A stretch of DNA of 64,000 nucleotides, from contig JBEWZL010000302.1 of the NCBI GenBank assembly GCA_045837725.1, forward strand, positions 124,001 through 188,000. The letters run 5' to 3'. Made by a program: the position numbers and the translations under genes. Each line of letters opens with the position of its first letter. The stretch's first letter is position 1. The stretch is from Vermamoeba vermiformis. Lineage: Eukaryota; Tubulinea; Echinamoebida. Below the pieces are notes generated by a model. It saw only the letters and a program-made list of their open reading frames with translations. It searched no databases and was not told the DNA's origin. Below are positions 11,673-29,596 of this stretch, piece after piece.

Positions 11673-12175
11673 TTTGAATATTTTTTTTGTTTTTCAGAAT
11701 TAAAACTGCTTTTTAACTGCTTGCGTAACTTGCGCGATCAATTAAAATCGCAAATAATAATTGCCTCGTGAGTGTTACGCAGTTACGCGGTCAACATTAA
11801 TGAAGCCGCTGAATTATTTTCCGTTTTTATAACGTTGCACGTGAGTGTGGTCCTGATCCATAAATAATGTGAACCTGCGGTAGTTTAGTTACGACCATTA
11901 TTTAAATTGTATATGCAGCTACTATTCTCGAGAATAAGAACGGCGAACCATCGCCACGGTTTTCCTAAAAGTTGGCAAATCCGTGAATCTGCTCAACCGC
12001 CTTCCAATTAGGCCCTTCAACCAATGATAATCGTTGGAATTGATGCAAGACTCAATATTATCCGATTATTTGTATCGAGATCTGCGGGCAATGTTTCAGA
12101 ACCCTTTTGAGCTCGGAGATTTTCTTGCTATTTGGAAACTTTTTTGAATAACAACGCAATAACTTGTACATAACT
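11673..12175. promoter_or_regulatory. Divergent promoter region, GPCR / SDR
   Basis: The only non-coding interval between two divergent genes. It is AT-rich, and holds a CACGTG core in GCACGTGAG near 11838 and several GATC sites. No ORF is supported. Assigned as a shared promoter from gene orientation only. Confidence 0.45.
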
Positions 12176-14610
12176 ATGTATTTTATAATACTGTTGATCT
12201 TAACGATCGGTGGCATCGTTGGATGGGTAAGTTCGGAGCTTCGATCGCATCAGCCTGCGGCGACTTTCTAACAATTGTATACTTTAGAATTACTATAAAA
12301 AATCTCAAAATGCCAAAATATATGCCAAATACGATGTTCCCGGCTCTTACAAAGGTAAAGTGTCGCCTTGAAGATCAACTAGCAAAATGATTTTTACCTG
12401 GGCTTGAACCAGAACGTATTTTTATAATATACGATGTTGCGTATTTTAAGAATATTTTCGCGTATTATTAGGGCTATTGATGAGTTTTGTAAAGCTGTGG
12501 AAGCTAGATCAGAAAATCAAAATTAATTATTTAATTTCAAAAATTATAGGCAAGGTCGTGCTTATTACAGGCGCTAGCAGTGGTATCGGCAAAGCGATTG
12601 CCTTGAATTACTCTCGTCGTGGAGCTTCGTAAGTATATTTTTCGGCATTTTTCAATTTACCATTCCATTTTGGTCTTAAATTCTAAATACTTTTCAAAAT
12701 ATATATACATGAGGTACCATTGTATTAAGGCTCGCAAACAACCTCCAAATTTACAAAAACATTTGTCTTTCATCGATCGAATTTTCGGATCAGATCCTGC
12801 TTGGAATTCTGATGATCAGCCTTGTATACTAGCAATCAAAAATAATACATCTTATTCATATGTACTATACTCTACTGATTATTTAATAATTTATTTCGTT
12901 TCAGGATTGTTTTAGCAGCTCGTCGAGCTGAGCAATTGCAACAAGTGGCCTCGCAATGCAAATCACAAGGCGCAGCTGACGTACTCACTGTTGCTACTGA
13001 CGTCACACGCGAACAAGACTGCAAGTAAGTACAGCTCGTAATACGATTACTGTTCGTGGAAAAAGTGGCTCGAAGTCACTGTCAAACACGACTACCAAAA
13101 TCTCTTTTGAACGCAATTCTTCGCGTCAAATTTTATTTCAATTCCATTTCTACCAATTATAGTATAATTAACTCGATTACTGCCATTTCAGACACATTTT
13201 GACACTTTTGACACGTGTCACTGAACGACCGATTTGTCTAATTACAATACTTTTTGTAGGGCTCTGATCGACCAAGCCGTTTCCAAATTTGGAGGTCTTG
13301 ACATATTAGTACGTATTCTTAATTATAGCTCTTATCCGAGCTTAAGTAACGAGCCATAAAACAGGTTTTGAATGCTGGTCGTGGTGCACTCGTTGACTTT
13401 GAACAAACCAAGAATTTGGATGGTACGAGATACTATCCATTACTAAATATGGAAAGTGAGCCTAATATATCGTTAATTATAGAGTACCGCGAGTTGATGG
13501 ACATTAATTACTGGGGCGCAGTTCATATGACATTCTACGCTCTCGCACATTTGAAGAAACGACACGGCAAAGTGGTCGTTATTTCTTCTATTAGTGGTAC
13601 GTAGACCTGTCAAAACTATCACTATAATACCAGCCTATCCTATCTCGATCGGATCTGATCCCGCAACTTAAGATTGGTCTGAAATAATCTTTAGCTCTTA
13701 TTGCTCAAATATGTTATAATTATATTAAGGTTCCTTTATAAAACATAAATGAGTTAATAGACCAACAGATCTAATATTTTTCCTAATTAGGCAAGCTCGG
13801 TGTTCCCCATCGCACTGCTTACGCACCAACTAAGTTCGCGTTGCACGGTAAGTCTTGTACTAGTTTAATATCACGTGGTTAACATTTCGCGCCCTCTAAA
13901 GGTTTCTTTGACTCACTGCGACTTGAAGTCGGCCAAGAAGTTCAAATCACGTTGATTTGCCCTGGTAAGTAATTTCGTTTGAAAATCAACCAAAAATTTT
14001 CCAAGAAAAAGTAGCACTATTTAACTCGAATTTCGTTCTGTCAACCTTGGCGGAACACGAAGACTGTTTTTTTTATTCATTTTTTCACGAACGAATTATC
14101 ATGTGATAATGGCCAGTACTAATGATCAACTCGATGCTAGGCTTCGTATTATCGGATTTCCACGAAAAAGCGATTGGCATTGAAGGCGAGAACAAAGTTG
14201 AAAATCAACGCGAGCGAAAGTTTGACCAGAAGAATTACATGACCCCCGAGAAGTGTGCTGAGCTCATTGTGCACGCAGAACAAGATGGTACTCGCGAGCT
14301 GGTACGTACAACACATATATTCATAGCTTATGGTTCTCTATTTTGACCTATCCATATTTATAATACAAAAAGTTGACCGGATCCAAGATCCGTCGAACAA
14401 AATTTTTCAAAATTAACAGTGGGGTTGCTCACGTTACTATAAATGGTACATAGGATTCTTATTAACTTCTACTTTAATAATTAGGTAATGAAATTGACGA
14501 ACAAACTCGGCGTTATTGCAAAGGATTTGTTGCCTGGTGCAGTTCTTGATTACTTCATTCAAATGAAAGAAAAAAGTGGTTTCAAAGACAATGCAACCAA
14601 GCACCAGTAG
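12176..14610 (+). CDS. Membrane-anchored short-chain dehydrogenase/reductase (DHRS7/11-beta-HSD-like)
   Basis: Classical SDR in about ten exons. The N-terminus MYFIILLILTIGGIVGW is a signal-anchor. The cofactor motif TGASSGIG lies in KVVLITGASSGIGKAIA, a basic RR in LAARRAEQL suggests NADP(H), then VLNAGRGA (NAG), active-site Ser in ISSISGKLGVP and the catalytic YxxxK in AYAPTKFALHG, followed by CPGFV. The C-terminal part (MTPEKCAELIVHAEQ, LVMKLTNKLGVIAKDLLP) is like DHRS7 and 11-beta-HSD proteins, which act on steroid, retinoid or lipid carbonyls at the ER membrane; the substrate here is unknown. A 3-ketosphinganine reductase is a less likely alternative. Intron near 13021-13258 contains the palindrome TGACACGTGTCA. 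Its 3' end is 34 bp from the convergent kinase gene. Confidence 0.87.
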
Positions 14611-14644
14611 TAGTATTGTTGGTTAAATAAACAGACTTTTTTGA

Positions 14645-16170
14645 TTAGATATTGCTAAGTTTGACATCTGCCAGATAAGGAAGTTCAAAGCAAGATTCGG
14701 CACTCAAACGTTTGTCTGGATCTTCTTGCAGCATTTCTTTAACCAAAGCAACTACAGAAATTCAGTGGATTGTAAGTTGAAAAGGGACTTACTTCCTGCA
14801 GGTGTTGCTAGATGCTCAATAACTCCACTTTGGACTTTGTTGATGAGTTGTTCTCTTGATTCCATTGAAGTAATGCTACATCCATACATCTGCAAATGTT
14901 AACTAAGCGAAAGAAAGGTGCCAAATGTACCATTTCAGCAATGACAAGGCCAGCAGAGTAGATGTCAATCTTTTCATCTTGGTTCTCATCTGCAAGTCTC
15001 TCAGGAGACCAGTACAAGGGTGTGCCACCATAATCATACTTAAGTTTGTATCCTTTGTGCAGGTGAACTGAAAACTAATACAACTGGTCAGCAAAAAAAA
15101 CAGCTATTTGCAGCAACTAACCCCAAAATCAATCAATTTAATCTCATTTGCAGGTGATACCATAACATTATCAGGCTTAATGTCTCCATGAATTAAGTTG
15201 TTTGCATGTATCCAGTACAAAGCCTTCAACTAAATTAGTAAAATAGGGAAGTATTACAACAAATAACTTACAGCCAATAGTCCTCGAACAAAATGCCTTA
15301 AATATACCTGGTTATCAAAGTGTGCAGGCAAAGGCAGTAACTTTTCCATAAAAATTGTAACCAGCCCATCCTTGTTAACTTCTGAATGCAACATTTTTAC
15401 AACTCCAGGACCTTCATTACAATTATAATCTCACCAATTATCAAGTAGACAAACCTGCTGCATATCTTAGCATATGAACTTCATGCTCACCATCATCAGA
15501 ACCCTTAACAACTTTAAGTACAACTTTAGTACCGTTGTTAAGCTTTGCAGAAAAGATGTCAGAGGCAGAGGTCTGTAAATTGTCAAAATTATCAAGTTTC
15601 ATTGAACCATACCTTGACTAAGAGCTTTGAATGACTGGTAGTCCAAGCATCAGTCTTAGCCTTTTTGGAGGTATTGTTTGCACCTTCTTTGTTGGAGCCA
15701 CTAATCTCAGCTATCTTTCTCTTTTTATTGCTTGACTTCCCATCGTTATCTTTGTGTTTCTTTGCACTATTTTCTACTGACACTTGCTTTGCTGGTGGCA
15801 AGGGAGGTGTGGCATCTGTGGGTGGAAGGCTCTGCAATTTAGCGCCATCATCCACAATTTGTTCTATTTCAAATATTCCACTTTTGAAGCTCCATTTTTT
15901 GGGGTGATTAAAGCTGTCATTCTCCAGCAAACTTAGGATCTGTTGTTGCAAATCTGCTTTCTTTTTTTTTGGTTGCAACGATTGATCTTGTTGATAATAG
16001 TGGTCGAATATATATTTCAAAGCATCTAACTTGGTGCTTTTTTTCAGCACGAATGAGCGTAAACTCATCTCCTCTCGTGGTGCTAAAAAAATGGCGGATG
16101 CAAAAATGACTTTTTTCTTGTTTGAATTATTTAATTTAAACGGTCTACCAAAACACCCGTCAAGTACCAT
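14645..16170 (-). CDS. Nuclear-type protein kinase with degenerate glycine loop
   Basis: The C-terminal half is a eukaryotic protein kinase: Lys in GTKVVLKVVKG, alpha-C Glu in EHEVHMLRY, catalytic loop LIHGDIKPDNVM (HGD in place of HRD), LIDFG, activation-segment end YWSPERL (SPE for APE) and DIYSAGLVIAEM, then MLQEDPDKRLSAESC. No GxGxxG loop is visible before the lysine (segment VKTSASDIFSAKLNN), so ATP binding may be unusual. The N-terminal half is basic with nuclear-signal-like KKRK and KKAK stretches and has no recognised domain. I took ATG 16170 (MVLDGCFGRP) as the start; the frame is open further but only with a TTG at 16260, and ATG 16067 is an alternative. Six introns, all short. The gene is divergent from the orphan at 16346. 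Confidence 0.82.
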
Positions 16171-16345
16171 TTTGTTTATTAGGTTTGGGTTTTTGGGATA
16201 AAAACAAAACACCGAACAATCGTGGTTCTTAAAATATTCGCCGGTCCTCTGACTGCACAAACTGTCCGCTGCGATTTATTGAAACAGTATTTACAATATT
16301 TGTTCAATTGTTAAACACATGTAACCAAACTAACAAAATTAACGT

Positions 16346-17075
16346 ATGGAGAAGGCAGACAAAAAAGATTGTAAAGCAGATTATTATTTTCGTCCCGATC
16401 AAAAGATACTCGAACGTGCAGAAGACGGAAATGAGTTTGAAGGCGCTATAGTTGATCAAAAAGATTTGGACCTAATTGCTAAAATTAATGATTTAGTATC
16501 CTCACCGTTTTGGCGTGACATCTGGATTCAGATCGCATTTTCTGGCGTGAAATACCAAATTGAAGTCCAAGAAGAAACCGAATGTGGAGAAAAAATAGTA
16601 CGTAGAAGTCTGCATATAATGAAGCCCGAATTTTCAACAATGAAAAACTTTACACCATACTCGTACCTGGAAATCTGGAGAGAAGACACCGAGGGAGCGA
16701 ATAAAAAGGGATGGAACTGGTCTGGTGATACTTACATTTATGTACATGAACTTAGTGGCCCTTCAAGCATCAAAGACGTAAGTTAAATGTCAATAAAATT
16801 GCTCGATCGGGCACGTCGAATAATTAATATTGTAGGCAGTAATTCTAGTGATGCTGAATAAGGCCAAACAATATCCTTTTACTCATTATTTAACGGAACA
16901 AGAACCTTGTCAACCATACCCCGACTGGGAGTCTTTGTGGCTGGATCGGATCGGAATCTGCGACTTACCGAAGTGGACCTCGGCTCCAAAATCAGTTGTA
17001 TATTTAAATGGATGCATTACCATCGCTCAAAAAGCATCAAACGTCTATATGGTGATATCTGTAAATAGTTCTTGA
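16346..17075 (+). CDS. Orphan protein, two exons
   Basis: Encodes about 223 residues, MEKADKKDCKADYYF to VNSS. One intron at about 16777-16834 joins SSIKD to AVILVML in frame. The first half is acidic and mixed alpha/beta by eye; the second half contains YPDWESLWLDRIGICDLP and WTSAPKSVVYLNG. No signal peptide, membrane segment or known motif was recognised. It might be a soluble beta-rich domain. It shares a 175-bp divergent gap with the kinase gene (or 85 bp if the kinase began further upstream). Confidence 0.6.
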
Positions 17076-17245
17076 CGTATTTCTACTTTTCACTGAAACA
17101 ATTAATAAAATTGATAAAATTACATGTTGAACCGACCCCAAATTCCCGTGCCCAGTATAAAACTATTCTATGCTTAGCGCAACTCTAGCTCGGATGCAGA
17201 TCCGGATCTTAGATCAGTCAAGGTGCCTCATTTATCTAACGTAGT

Positions 17246-18569
17246 CTAACGCTTATGAATACATTTGTACTGTACGTTAGTGAGACAAGTATCAGTTGGT
17301 AACCAAATCTTTGGCACGCAAGTGTTGCACTGCGAATCATAACCGCAATCGTACCACACCCTTTGGCCGTTCACGCACTCCTCGTAGCTGAACTCTTCTG
17401 TGCCCAAACAAGTACCAATTCTTCTGTACTCGGCAGTCATGGCACTATAATGATATTTTAGTATTATTCTTTATCAATGTGTCGTTAAAAATTTGTCCGA
17501 AAGTACGGATCTGGATCTGGTCGAAAGAAGTGCTTACAAATCACACCATTGATTATCATATGTGGTCTCTTGTACCCAATCGCCTCTAGGCAATTCGAAC
17601 TTTCTTATACAAGTCGTAAAGATGTACATATTGTCTAGCAAACGACATCCAGGGACGCATTTCTGGACCAACTCGGTTTTAGCTTTGACGATTGACGCCT
17701 TTGTTCCATTGCACAAATTATCGTAGCTATAGTAACTCGTTTGCGGTTCCAAGTGGGCGTCAAATCTACAGCTCATGGTTCCATTTACGAGTACCAGCGC
17801 ATTGTTATCGTCTTCAAAAATTGTCGCGGATTCCAATTCAATTTCATCCTCAGCGTCTATATAATTATGAGATATACTATATGATATATTGGAGTTCAAA
17901 CGCTCCTTACATTCGTCGGTGCAATACAAAGTGATTTTAATTTCGTGTTGCGCTTTCGGACTACACTCGGAGCAGTATTCGCCGTTCTTATAATGAATAA
18001 CGACGCCCATATTATTATCTGATAAGAGAATTAGAATAAGGAAATTATAGAGTTACATTGGAGTACTTACTAAGACCAGTAATGGTCGATGAAGAGTCCA
18101 ATTGCCCGAGGCATATCTCATGCTTCTTGCCGTATAAATTCTCCTTGTAAATTTGGCAAGCAGCTGTAAATATAATATATAATTAGCATTCGCACGCGAA
18201 TATCTTTAAAAAAATTCAGATCCGTACAGCTATCCCCGCAAGATCCACAATACTCTGGTAAAGTACCACAAATCGATATGTTATATATGTATATCTGACC
18301 ATCGCTACCTATAGCATCGGTATGGTGCAGCCTTTAAAGTTTGAAATGTTAGAAAAGTTTCGGATGTAATGGATATTACGCAATCAGGGAGGGATTGCTA
18401 GCTTGAGTGAGATAATCATAGTACGATATAATACGTACTGTTTTTGGAAAGGAGACATATCGTAAGTAGATCCATCAGGCGCTACAACTTGCTTGTTGCA
18501 AAGAAATGCTTGGACCGAAACCAAGAGCGCCGTAAGCGCAAATGTGAATAGAACTGGACTAGCGTTCAT
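17246..18569 (-). CDS. Secreted Cys-rich protein with MRH (mannose-6-phosphate-receptor-like) domain
   Basis: Starts at ATG 18569 with a signal peptide (MNASPVLFTFALTALLVS, cleavage near VQAF). Reconstructed exons give a Cys-rich ectodomain: YIYNISICG, CGSCGDS, EICLGQLDSSS, then NNMGVVIHYKNGEYC and IKITLYCTDEC. The Gly-hydrophobic-x-YxNGExC followed by a strand ending LYC is the arrangement of mannose-6-phosphate receptor homology domains (CI-MPR, ATG27, OS-9). A second Cys-rich part follows (LVNGTMSCRF, KCVPGCRLLDNMYIF, YEECVNGQRVWYDCG, CVPKIWLPTDTC). No C-terminal membrane segment is seen after CIHKR, so it appears to be soluble in the lumen or secreted. MRH proteins bind phosphomannosyl glycans; whether the sugar-binding residues are present was not resolved. 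Confidence 0.68.
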
Positions 18570-18800
18570 TTGTTGTATTTGTTGCGCGTTTGAGACCAAA
18601 ATTAAAGGTGTTTCGGAACGAGTAGAATAAATATAGACTCGGATCCAAAATTTGTACCCGACGTAGAAAAGTCGGGCGAAAAAGTATTCAAATTTTGATT
18701 TTATTTGTCGAACTCTTCAATGGAGCTATTAATAAAACAACATTAACGTTACACGAGTATTTATATTATAATTTTTTGTTTTCAGATCCGGATGTAGTTT

Positions 18801-24086
<5,286 letters not shown>

Positions 24087-24597
24087 TATAGATAATTAAT
24101 AGCGTTGTGGCTTATTAAAAAGGAGAGATTGAAAAAAAAAGATTTTGAAACTTTGGTCTATTTTGACCGAGAGGTTATTTTTGGCACCTTAATGCCGATC
24201 TGAATCAAAAGATCGTTACGATGCCAACATCGAGGATCACTCCCAGCCTAACCTCATTGTGCTCGGATTACGTCAATTTAAACTACGGGCTCAAAGTTTA
24301 CGCGGATGTGGTTCGATTGGGACTTTGAGGGAATTTGACGATTAGGCTTATAGATGAAGCTGTAGTACCTTAGGAGCCACCAGTACCCATTTTCATGCCA
24401 TGATCTCGATGTATCTCGCACGTGACTTTGCTGTCGGCAACAAACATAAAATTCGGGAAGAACGAAAATGATGTGGACCGCGTGTTCAGTCCAGTTTGAG
24501 GAATTCCTCTGTGTACATCACCACGCAAGATATTATATCATGATACAAGCAATCGTTCGGTAACAGTTAAAGCAAGAGAAGCAGATTCACGAACAAA
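24087..24597. promoter_or_regulatory. Divergent promoter region, DPYD / PH-domain gene
   Basis: The only interval between two divergent start codons (24086 minus, 24598 plus). It contains an A-rich leader just before the DPYD start and CACGTG within CGCACGTGAC near 24419. No ORF or RNA gene is supported. Confidence 0.45.
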
Positions 24598-27500
24598 ATG
24601 GAACACGAATGCTGGCTTTATGTTAATAAGCAAGGACCGTCTTCGCGGCAATGGAAAAAACGATGGGCCGGATGGAACGAAAATAATCAATCTCTCGAGT
24701 ATAGGTACTGTATTCATATTAACTACGTAAAGTTTTAAATGTTGAAATTAACTCACGATTGAATTCAAGTACTTTATTATTTTTAATATAATCAATATTA
24801 TATTGATCGTATTCTACGAATTAGAAAACAACCCGGTGATAGATCAGTCACTGTAATTTGCATTGGAAAGGTAGATTCAATTTCCGCTTCCTCAGTGGTA
24901 AGTCCTCTATAACAACATCCCTATATTAAAATAATATTTTATAACAATATGGCGGCAAAAATGCGATTTTCCGCTCGGTTGAAATCGGATGTGATCCCTA
25001 GTTCTTGGATCTGTCCTACAACCAATCTTTTATCACTTTAAAGTTAATATTATAATTAACTATATAAAAATCTATTTGATATGGTATTCCCAACGCTCCC
25101 GAAAACCGGGCGAAAAAGTTAATCCGGATCCACTGACTCACAAAATCTTTGGCTTGCCTTCGATTGAATTAAGACATTAAATCTACCGTTCATGAAAATA
25201 ATTTCGATTCGTAAAAAATATTAATACTATCACCCCTAGTGCCACCATCGCAAGACTGACACAGCGCATCCGTCTACTGGATTCATTGTAGCTGCTGACA
25301 GAGTTTATTATTTTTCATGTGATACACTAGTAAGTACTTAATATAGCTATCATCTACTAAAGATGTGCTTATTATCGCTAAAATAACGATTTTAAGCGAG
25401 ATCCGTCTATTCACCAAAGAATAAAACGGAAAATCTCATTCTACCCTAGCAGAATGGTTCTCATATTAATATTGTGCTATATTAGGACGATAGAGAGAAA
25501 TGGATCGAGTTTTTATGGAAGAAAAGAAATGTCTACATTAGTTTGGGCTCAACGGATAGTCAGCAACGACCGACAAGTTCAAGTTTGACCGGATCTGGCC
25601 ACGATTATCCGACACAGAGCTTAGAACAGGCTAGCGTAGGGCACGTACTAGCGAATTTGCCTCCCTTAATGCCAGGTTCGTATTAATGTTGTTCCTGTTT
25701 TGATGTTCCTGAACACATTTCAACAAAATCTCACGACACCAAATCTGCAATTTCAAATTTCGAGTCTTTACCTCAAAATATCTGAAATGCTGTCCTACCA
25801 TATTAGCAAATCATAGCGAATCTCAAGCGAGAATTATCAACCAACACTAGATCTTGGATCCAGCTCACTTTTTCATCAAATTCATCCCAAAACCAAATTA
25901 TAATCCTGTCATATCGTATATTACTATAATATATCATTATATGTTTATTGATAGGTCAATCTTAGCGATACAATTGATATCAAACTGATAATGTTATCTT
26001 TTTTTAGTTTTGTTGAATGAAGCGATGGCCACTGGCGCGCCAAAAATTCAAATTACACCGAGGAGTGAAGGAGAAGCAGCGCCGTTGTCTCCCCATACGA
26101 GTAACAGACAAGCACTGGACGATGATAGCAAACGAGCGTCGTGGTCCCCGATGAGCTCTCACGAGATCGATCAGCTTAAAAAGGAAAAAGATCAGTTGGA
26201 GATCGATCTGAAATCTTTGCGGGACAAATTTGACACTGTTTCTGAGAAGTATAGACGAGAGACGCATAGATTAGGAGTGGATAAGTATGCCACTGAACGG
26301 ATTAAGAACACTAGCGAATCAGCGCCTAATACTTTAAAATACAAATCGACCGTTAGAAAATCAATTTTGCCTGGGGCAAATAATCCATACGAAAATAATA
26401 AAATTCTGGTAATATTACGAATATTACTATTAATGGCAACGATGATATCCCTGAAGGAGATGAAGTCGAAGAAGGATTTATGGATATCGATAAATTGATT
26501 AATAACGAAGATTATGATTCACCGAGAGGCGCATCCGGATCAAATTCAGTGCCGGATACAGTCACCTCTAGTCCTCGTGAATATGCTCCCCCTCGTCAAG
26601 CAATGTCACCTGATAGCATTTTGGATCGAAGAAGAATGCATAAAGGCCATAGCAAGAGCGACGAATTCAATAGAACTGCATCCGTCGTCAACCAAAGAAA
26701 CGGACCTGAAGAATTGAAGAATATTGACTTTTCTAAATTTGGATACTACGCTAAGAACAAAACGGCCGAAGAAATTGTATTGGATCTGCTCAATGAGAAC
26801 AAGACTTTGAAGGAAAAGAAACGAAAGGCTGAAAATGACTTGAGCTTGCTTCAATTGAAGTATAATGAAGACTTGAGGAAAATAGTCGAATACGATCATA
26901 TTATAGAGAGGCTTAATGATGAAAAATCAAAGCTACGCGAACAGACGAACAAGTTGAAAACGGATCGAGCCAACTTCGAGAAGGAAAAAGAAACGATGAA
27001 TAACAATAGCAATTTGAACAATGTAAACCCTAATAATGCGCCTGGCACGATGAAGAGTCCTAGATCTGGCTCAGGGTAAGTAATTCAATCTAAACTGGAA
27101 CCGATTTCTATCAGCCTCCACGTGTCCAATACTCATTATACTATACAGCGATAGGACGATTAAGACCAAGGAAGAAGGTCAGAAGAAAGTTCCAAAGAAG
27201 CAATTACTGAAGGATCTGGAGACCGTTACAAAACAACTCGAACAAGTAACTGTCGAATATGAAGCTGCAAAATCGCAATGGCAACAACAAAAGAAGCGAA
27301 TGGACGAAGATAAGAATAAACCCCTGCCGAAAGAGCGAATAGAAGCTCCTGATAGCGGATCGGGCCCGAACTTGAGCACGTCGCCAGAACTTCCAAGGTA
27401 TGCTATCTGCTAAGGACTACTCGGCGTCTTCACTCTATTCGAAGAGTAGCTTGTATATTCATGCGTATAACGTTGTGTAACGGCGCTCAAGTTGACAGAA

Positions 27501-28156
27501 ATTTGACGGTCAAATTTTGAATTTTTGATGGTCAAATTTACAGCGTACTGATTCAATCTCTAACTTCTATCATATGTAGTAATATGAGTGCGGAACAAGA
27601 AAAAGTGTTCTATAAGAACAAATGGCTCAGTTTGAAAGAAAGGCACGAACAAGATCTCCGTCGAACAAAGTCCCTGGAAGAAGAACGCAACAAATTGAAG
27701 GCAGATCTGGCTAAACTACCTAAGACAGGCTCGGCGCCTAGTATTGAACTAGCTCCATCGCTAGTCAATGCCAAACTCTTCAGTCATCCGCAACTGGAAC
27801 AAACGCCGAATCTGTCGCAACTTCTGAAAGAAAAATTGGCGATTAATAATGAGCTACGCCAACTAAAACTACAGTTGAACGATCTTAATCATAAGATCAG
27901 TCATGGAACGCTACAAGCAAGCGATCCGCAAAAGAGCGAGATCGAATCTGCGATCCATACGAAAACTGCTCGACTTGAAGAAGTATCGAAGCTGATCGAT
28001 GAAGAAGATAGTAAGGTGAATTTAAATAGCTCAAATTTAGCCCATAAGCCGAAGAGTAATCCGAAATTGAACGTCCCTAGCGAAGTTCGAATTTCAATCA
28101 AAACTTTAACCTTAGTGTTAGTCGTAATTGTAGCATATGTGTTTAAAACCTTGTAA
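24598..28156 (+). CDS. PH-domain, coiled-coil, tail-anchored protein (with an apparent 1-nt frameshift)
   Basis: Begins MEHECWLYVNKQGPS and WKKRWAGWNENNQSLEYR, followed over three short exons by FIVAADRVYYFSCDTL and DDREKWIEFLWKKR: the start and end of a pleckstrin-homology domain (phosphoinositide or protein binding). A Ser/Pro-rich linker (ITPRSEGEAAPLSP) and two long coiled coils follow (EIDQLKKEKDQLEIDLKSL; VLDLLNENKTLKEKKRKAE; KQLLKDLETVTKQLEQ). The C-terminus ISIKTLTLVLVVIVAYVF is a single membrane helix with four residues after it, a tail anchor. Around 26400 the reading frame must shift by one base (AAAA at 26400-26403 would need to be AAAAA) to join YENNK to NSGNITNIT; no intron solves it. 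The layout suggests an organelle tether or trafficking factor. Family beyond PH not recognised. Confidence 0.75.
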
Positions 28157-28477
28157 ATAATAGTAACAAATGGTTAAAAAGCTCTAATATCTCAATTTAA
28201 TCTCGAAAAAAATTGAACGGATCTTGCTCCATCCAATGCGATACTAACTCAGGCTCGAGTTTTGACCCTAATTAGCTTCTATATTACCTCTTTGTAGTTT
28301 CGATTAGTTGTGCACCATTATTATCGTTTATTTCTCAATTATCAGCAGAAGAACCGATTAAGTTTCTGCTCGGTTTTTTTGCCTTTTTTGGAAGCTCCAC
28401 GTGATCATCAACATAAAATCTAATGCAAAAGGACAGTTTTATCATTAATCTAAACCATTTAGAACATAACACAAGAG
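28157..28477. other. Intergenic region before the acetyltransferase
   Basis: Holds a hairpin at about 28353-28373 (AACCGATTAAG ... CTCGGTTTTTTT, imperfect) followed by a T run, and AT-rich sequence. No ORF is supported. Confidence 0.4.
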
Positions 28478-29596
28478 ATGAGCCTTAAAGACATAGAGAT
28501 CCGCGAGATTAAAGAAGAGGAGGATCTGTCCAGCGCCATTCAAGTAAGGCAAATATAATTGAAAGTAATATTTAATTAACTTTTAAATATTAGATCATCG
28601 TTGATGCGTTCGCAGGGGAACTAGATCAAGACACAGCCAATCATTTTATAAATGATTTAAGAAAATACGGAATTATCGCAGTTCACAAGCCTTCGTCAGA
28701 AATTATCGGAATTAATTTTTTATCCACTAACGAAGGTAATTATAATTATGACAAAAATGTGACACCATATAAATTCTTTTGGATCTGATCTCGTGAAAAT
28801 TCAGATGATACTCGTGCTGTTGGACCTGTTGCAGTACGACCAGACAAATTTCAAGGCTTGGGAATAGGTCGATTATTAATGGAAGAAATCATTGCTAAAG
28901 CTAATCGAGAAGGCGTTAAGAAAATCACTTTAGTACAGGTAGATCCGCTCGGTTTTTCACAACTTGATTAATACTGAAACTTTAATAGGATGCATCCAAT
29001 ATGATAAGCTTGTCGCTCTACCTTAAATTAGGCTTTAACTTGACCGCTCACTGCGGAGAGTTCAAAGGACTAGTGCCCTCAACTAAGCAGATCCCAAAAT
29101 ATCTTATTCGCCCGATGACACTTGCCGACGTGTCAAAAGTGTCAAACGCATGGTCACATGCATGTGGATATACTAGACAAGCTGCTATAGTGAATTCGAT
29201 CAATAACGTAACAAATGAAACGCCTGCATCCGCTCGACCGTTCATAATTTTGGACGAGGAAGAATGTGTTGGATTCACGCTCGGTTTGAACTTCATGAGT
29301 TCAACACTAGTACAAAATACAGCTGTATTCAAAGCACTACTTCGATATGTAAGCAACTTACGTAACCCTAACGATCCGACCGACATTCCGCAGTTCATCA
29401 TTCCTTTGCAGTACGCTGGTAAGTTGACCGTTGCAAAAGTAAGTCATTTAGCTAACGCCTGTTAGATGTCATAGAATGGATGTTGAAAAAGAAAATGAAG
29501 TTGTTAAAGACGTTTAACCAAATGGTGTACAAAGACGCATCCAGTACAACTCCGAGCAATGGTTGGATCTTTGTTCCTTCAGGTGGCGGTTGTTAA
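28478..29596 (+). CDS. GNAT-family N-acetyltransferase, tandem-domain
   Basis: From ATG 28478 (MSLKDIEIREIKEEED), five exons. The first GNAT domain has VGPVAVRPDKFQGLGIGRLLM, with the QGLGIG acetyl-CoA pyrophosphate-binding motif A, followed by ITLVQDASNMISLSLYLKLGF, motif B. A second, less conserved GNAT-like half follows (YLIRPMTLADVSKVSNAW, SARPFIILDEEECVGFTLG). The final exon is reached by splicing from LQYA at about 29418 to DVIEWMLKKKMK, and ends in WIFVPSGGGC. Two-domain GNATs of this order are widespread in bacteria and protists; the acceptor substrate is unknown. About 300 residues. Confidence 0.85.
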
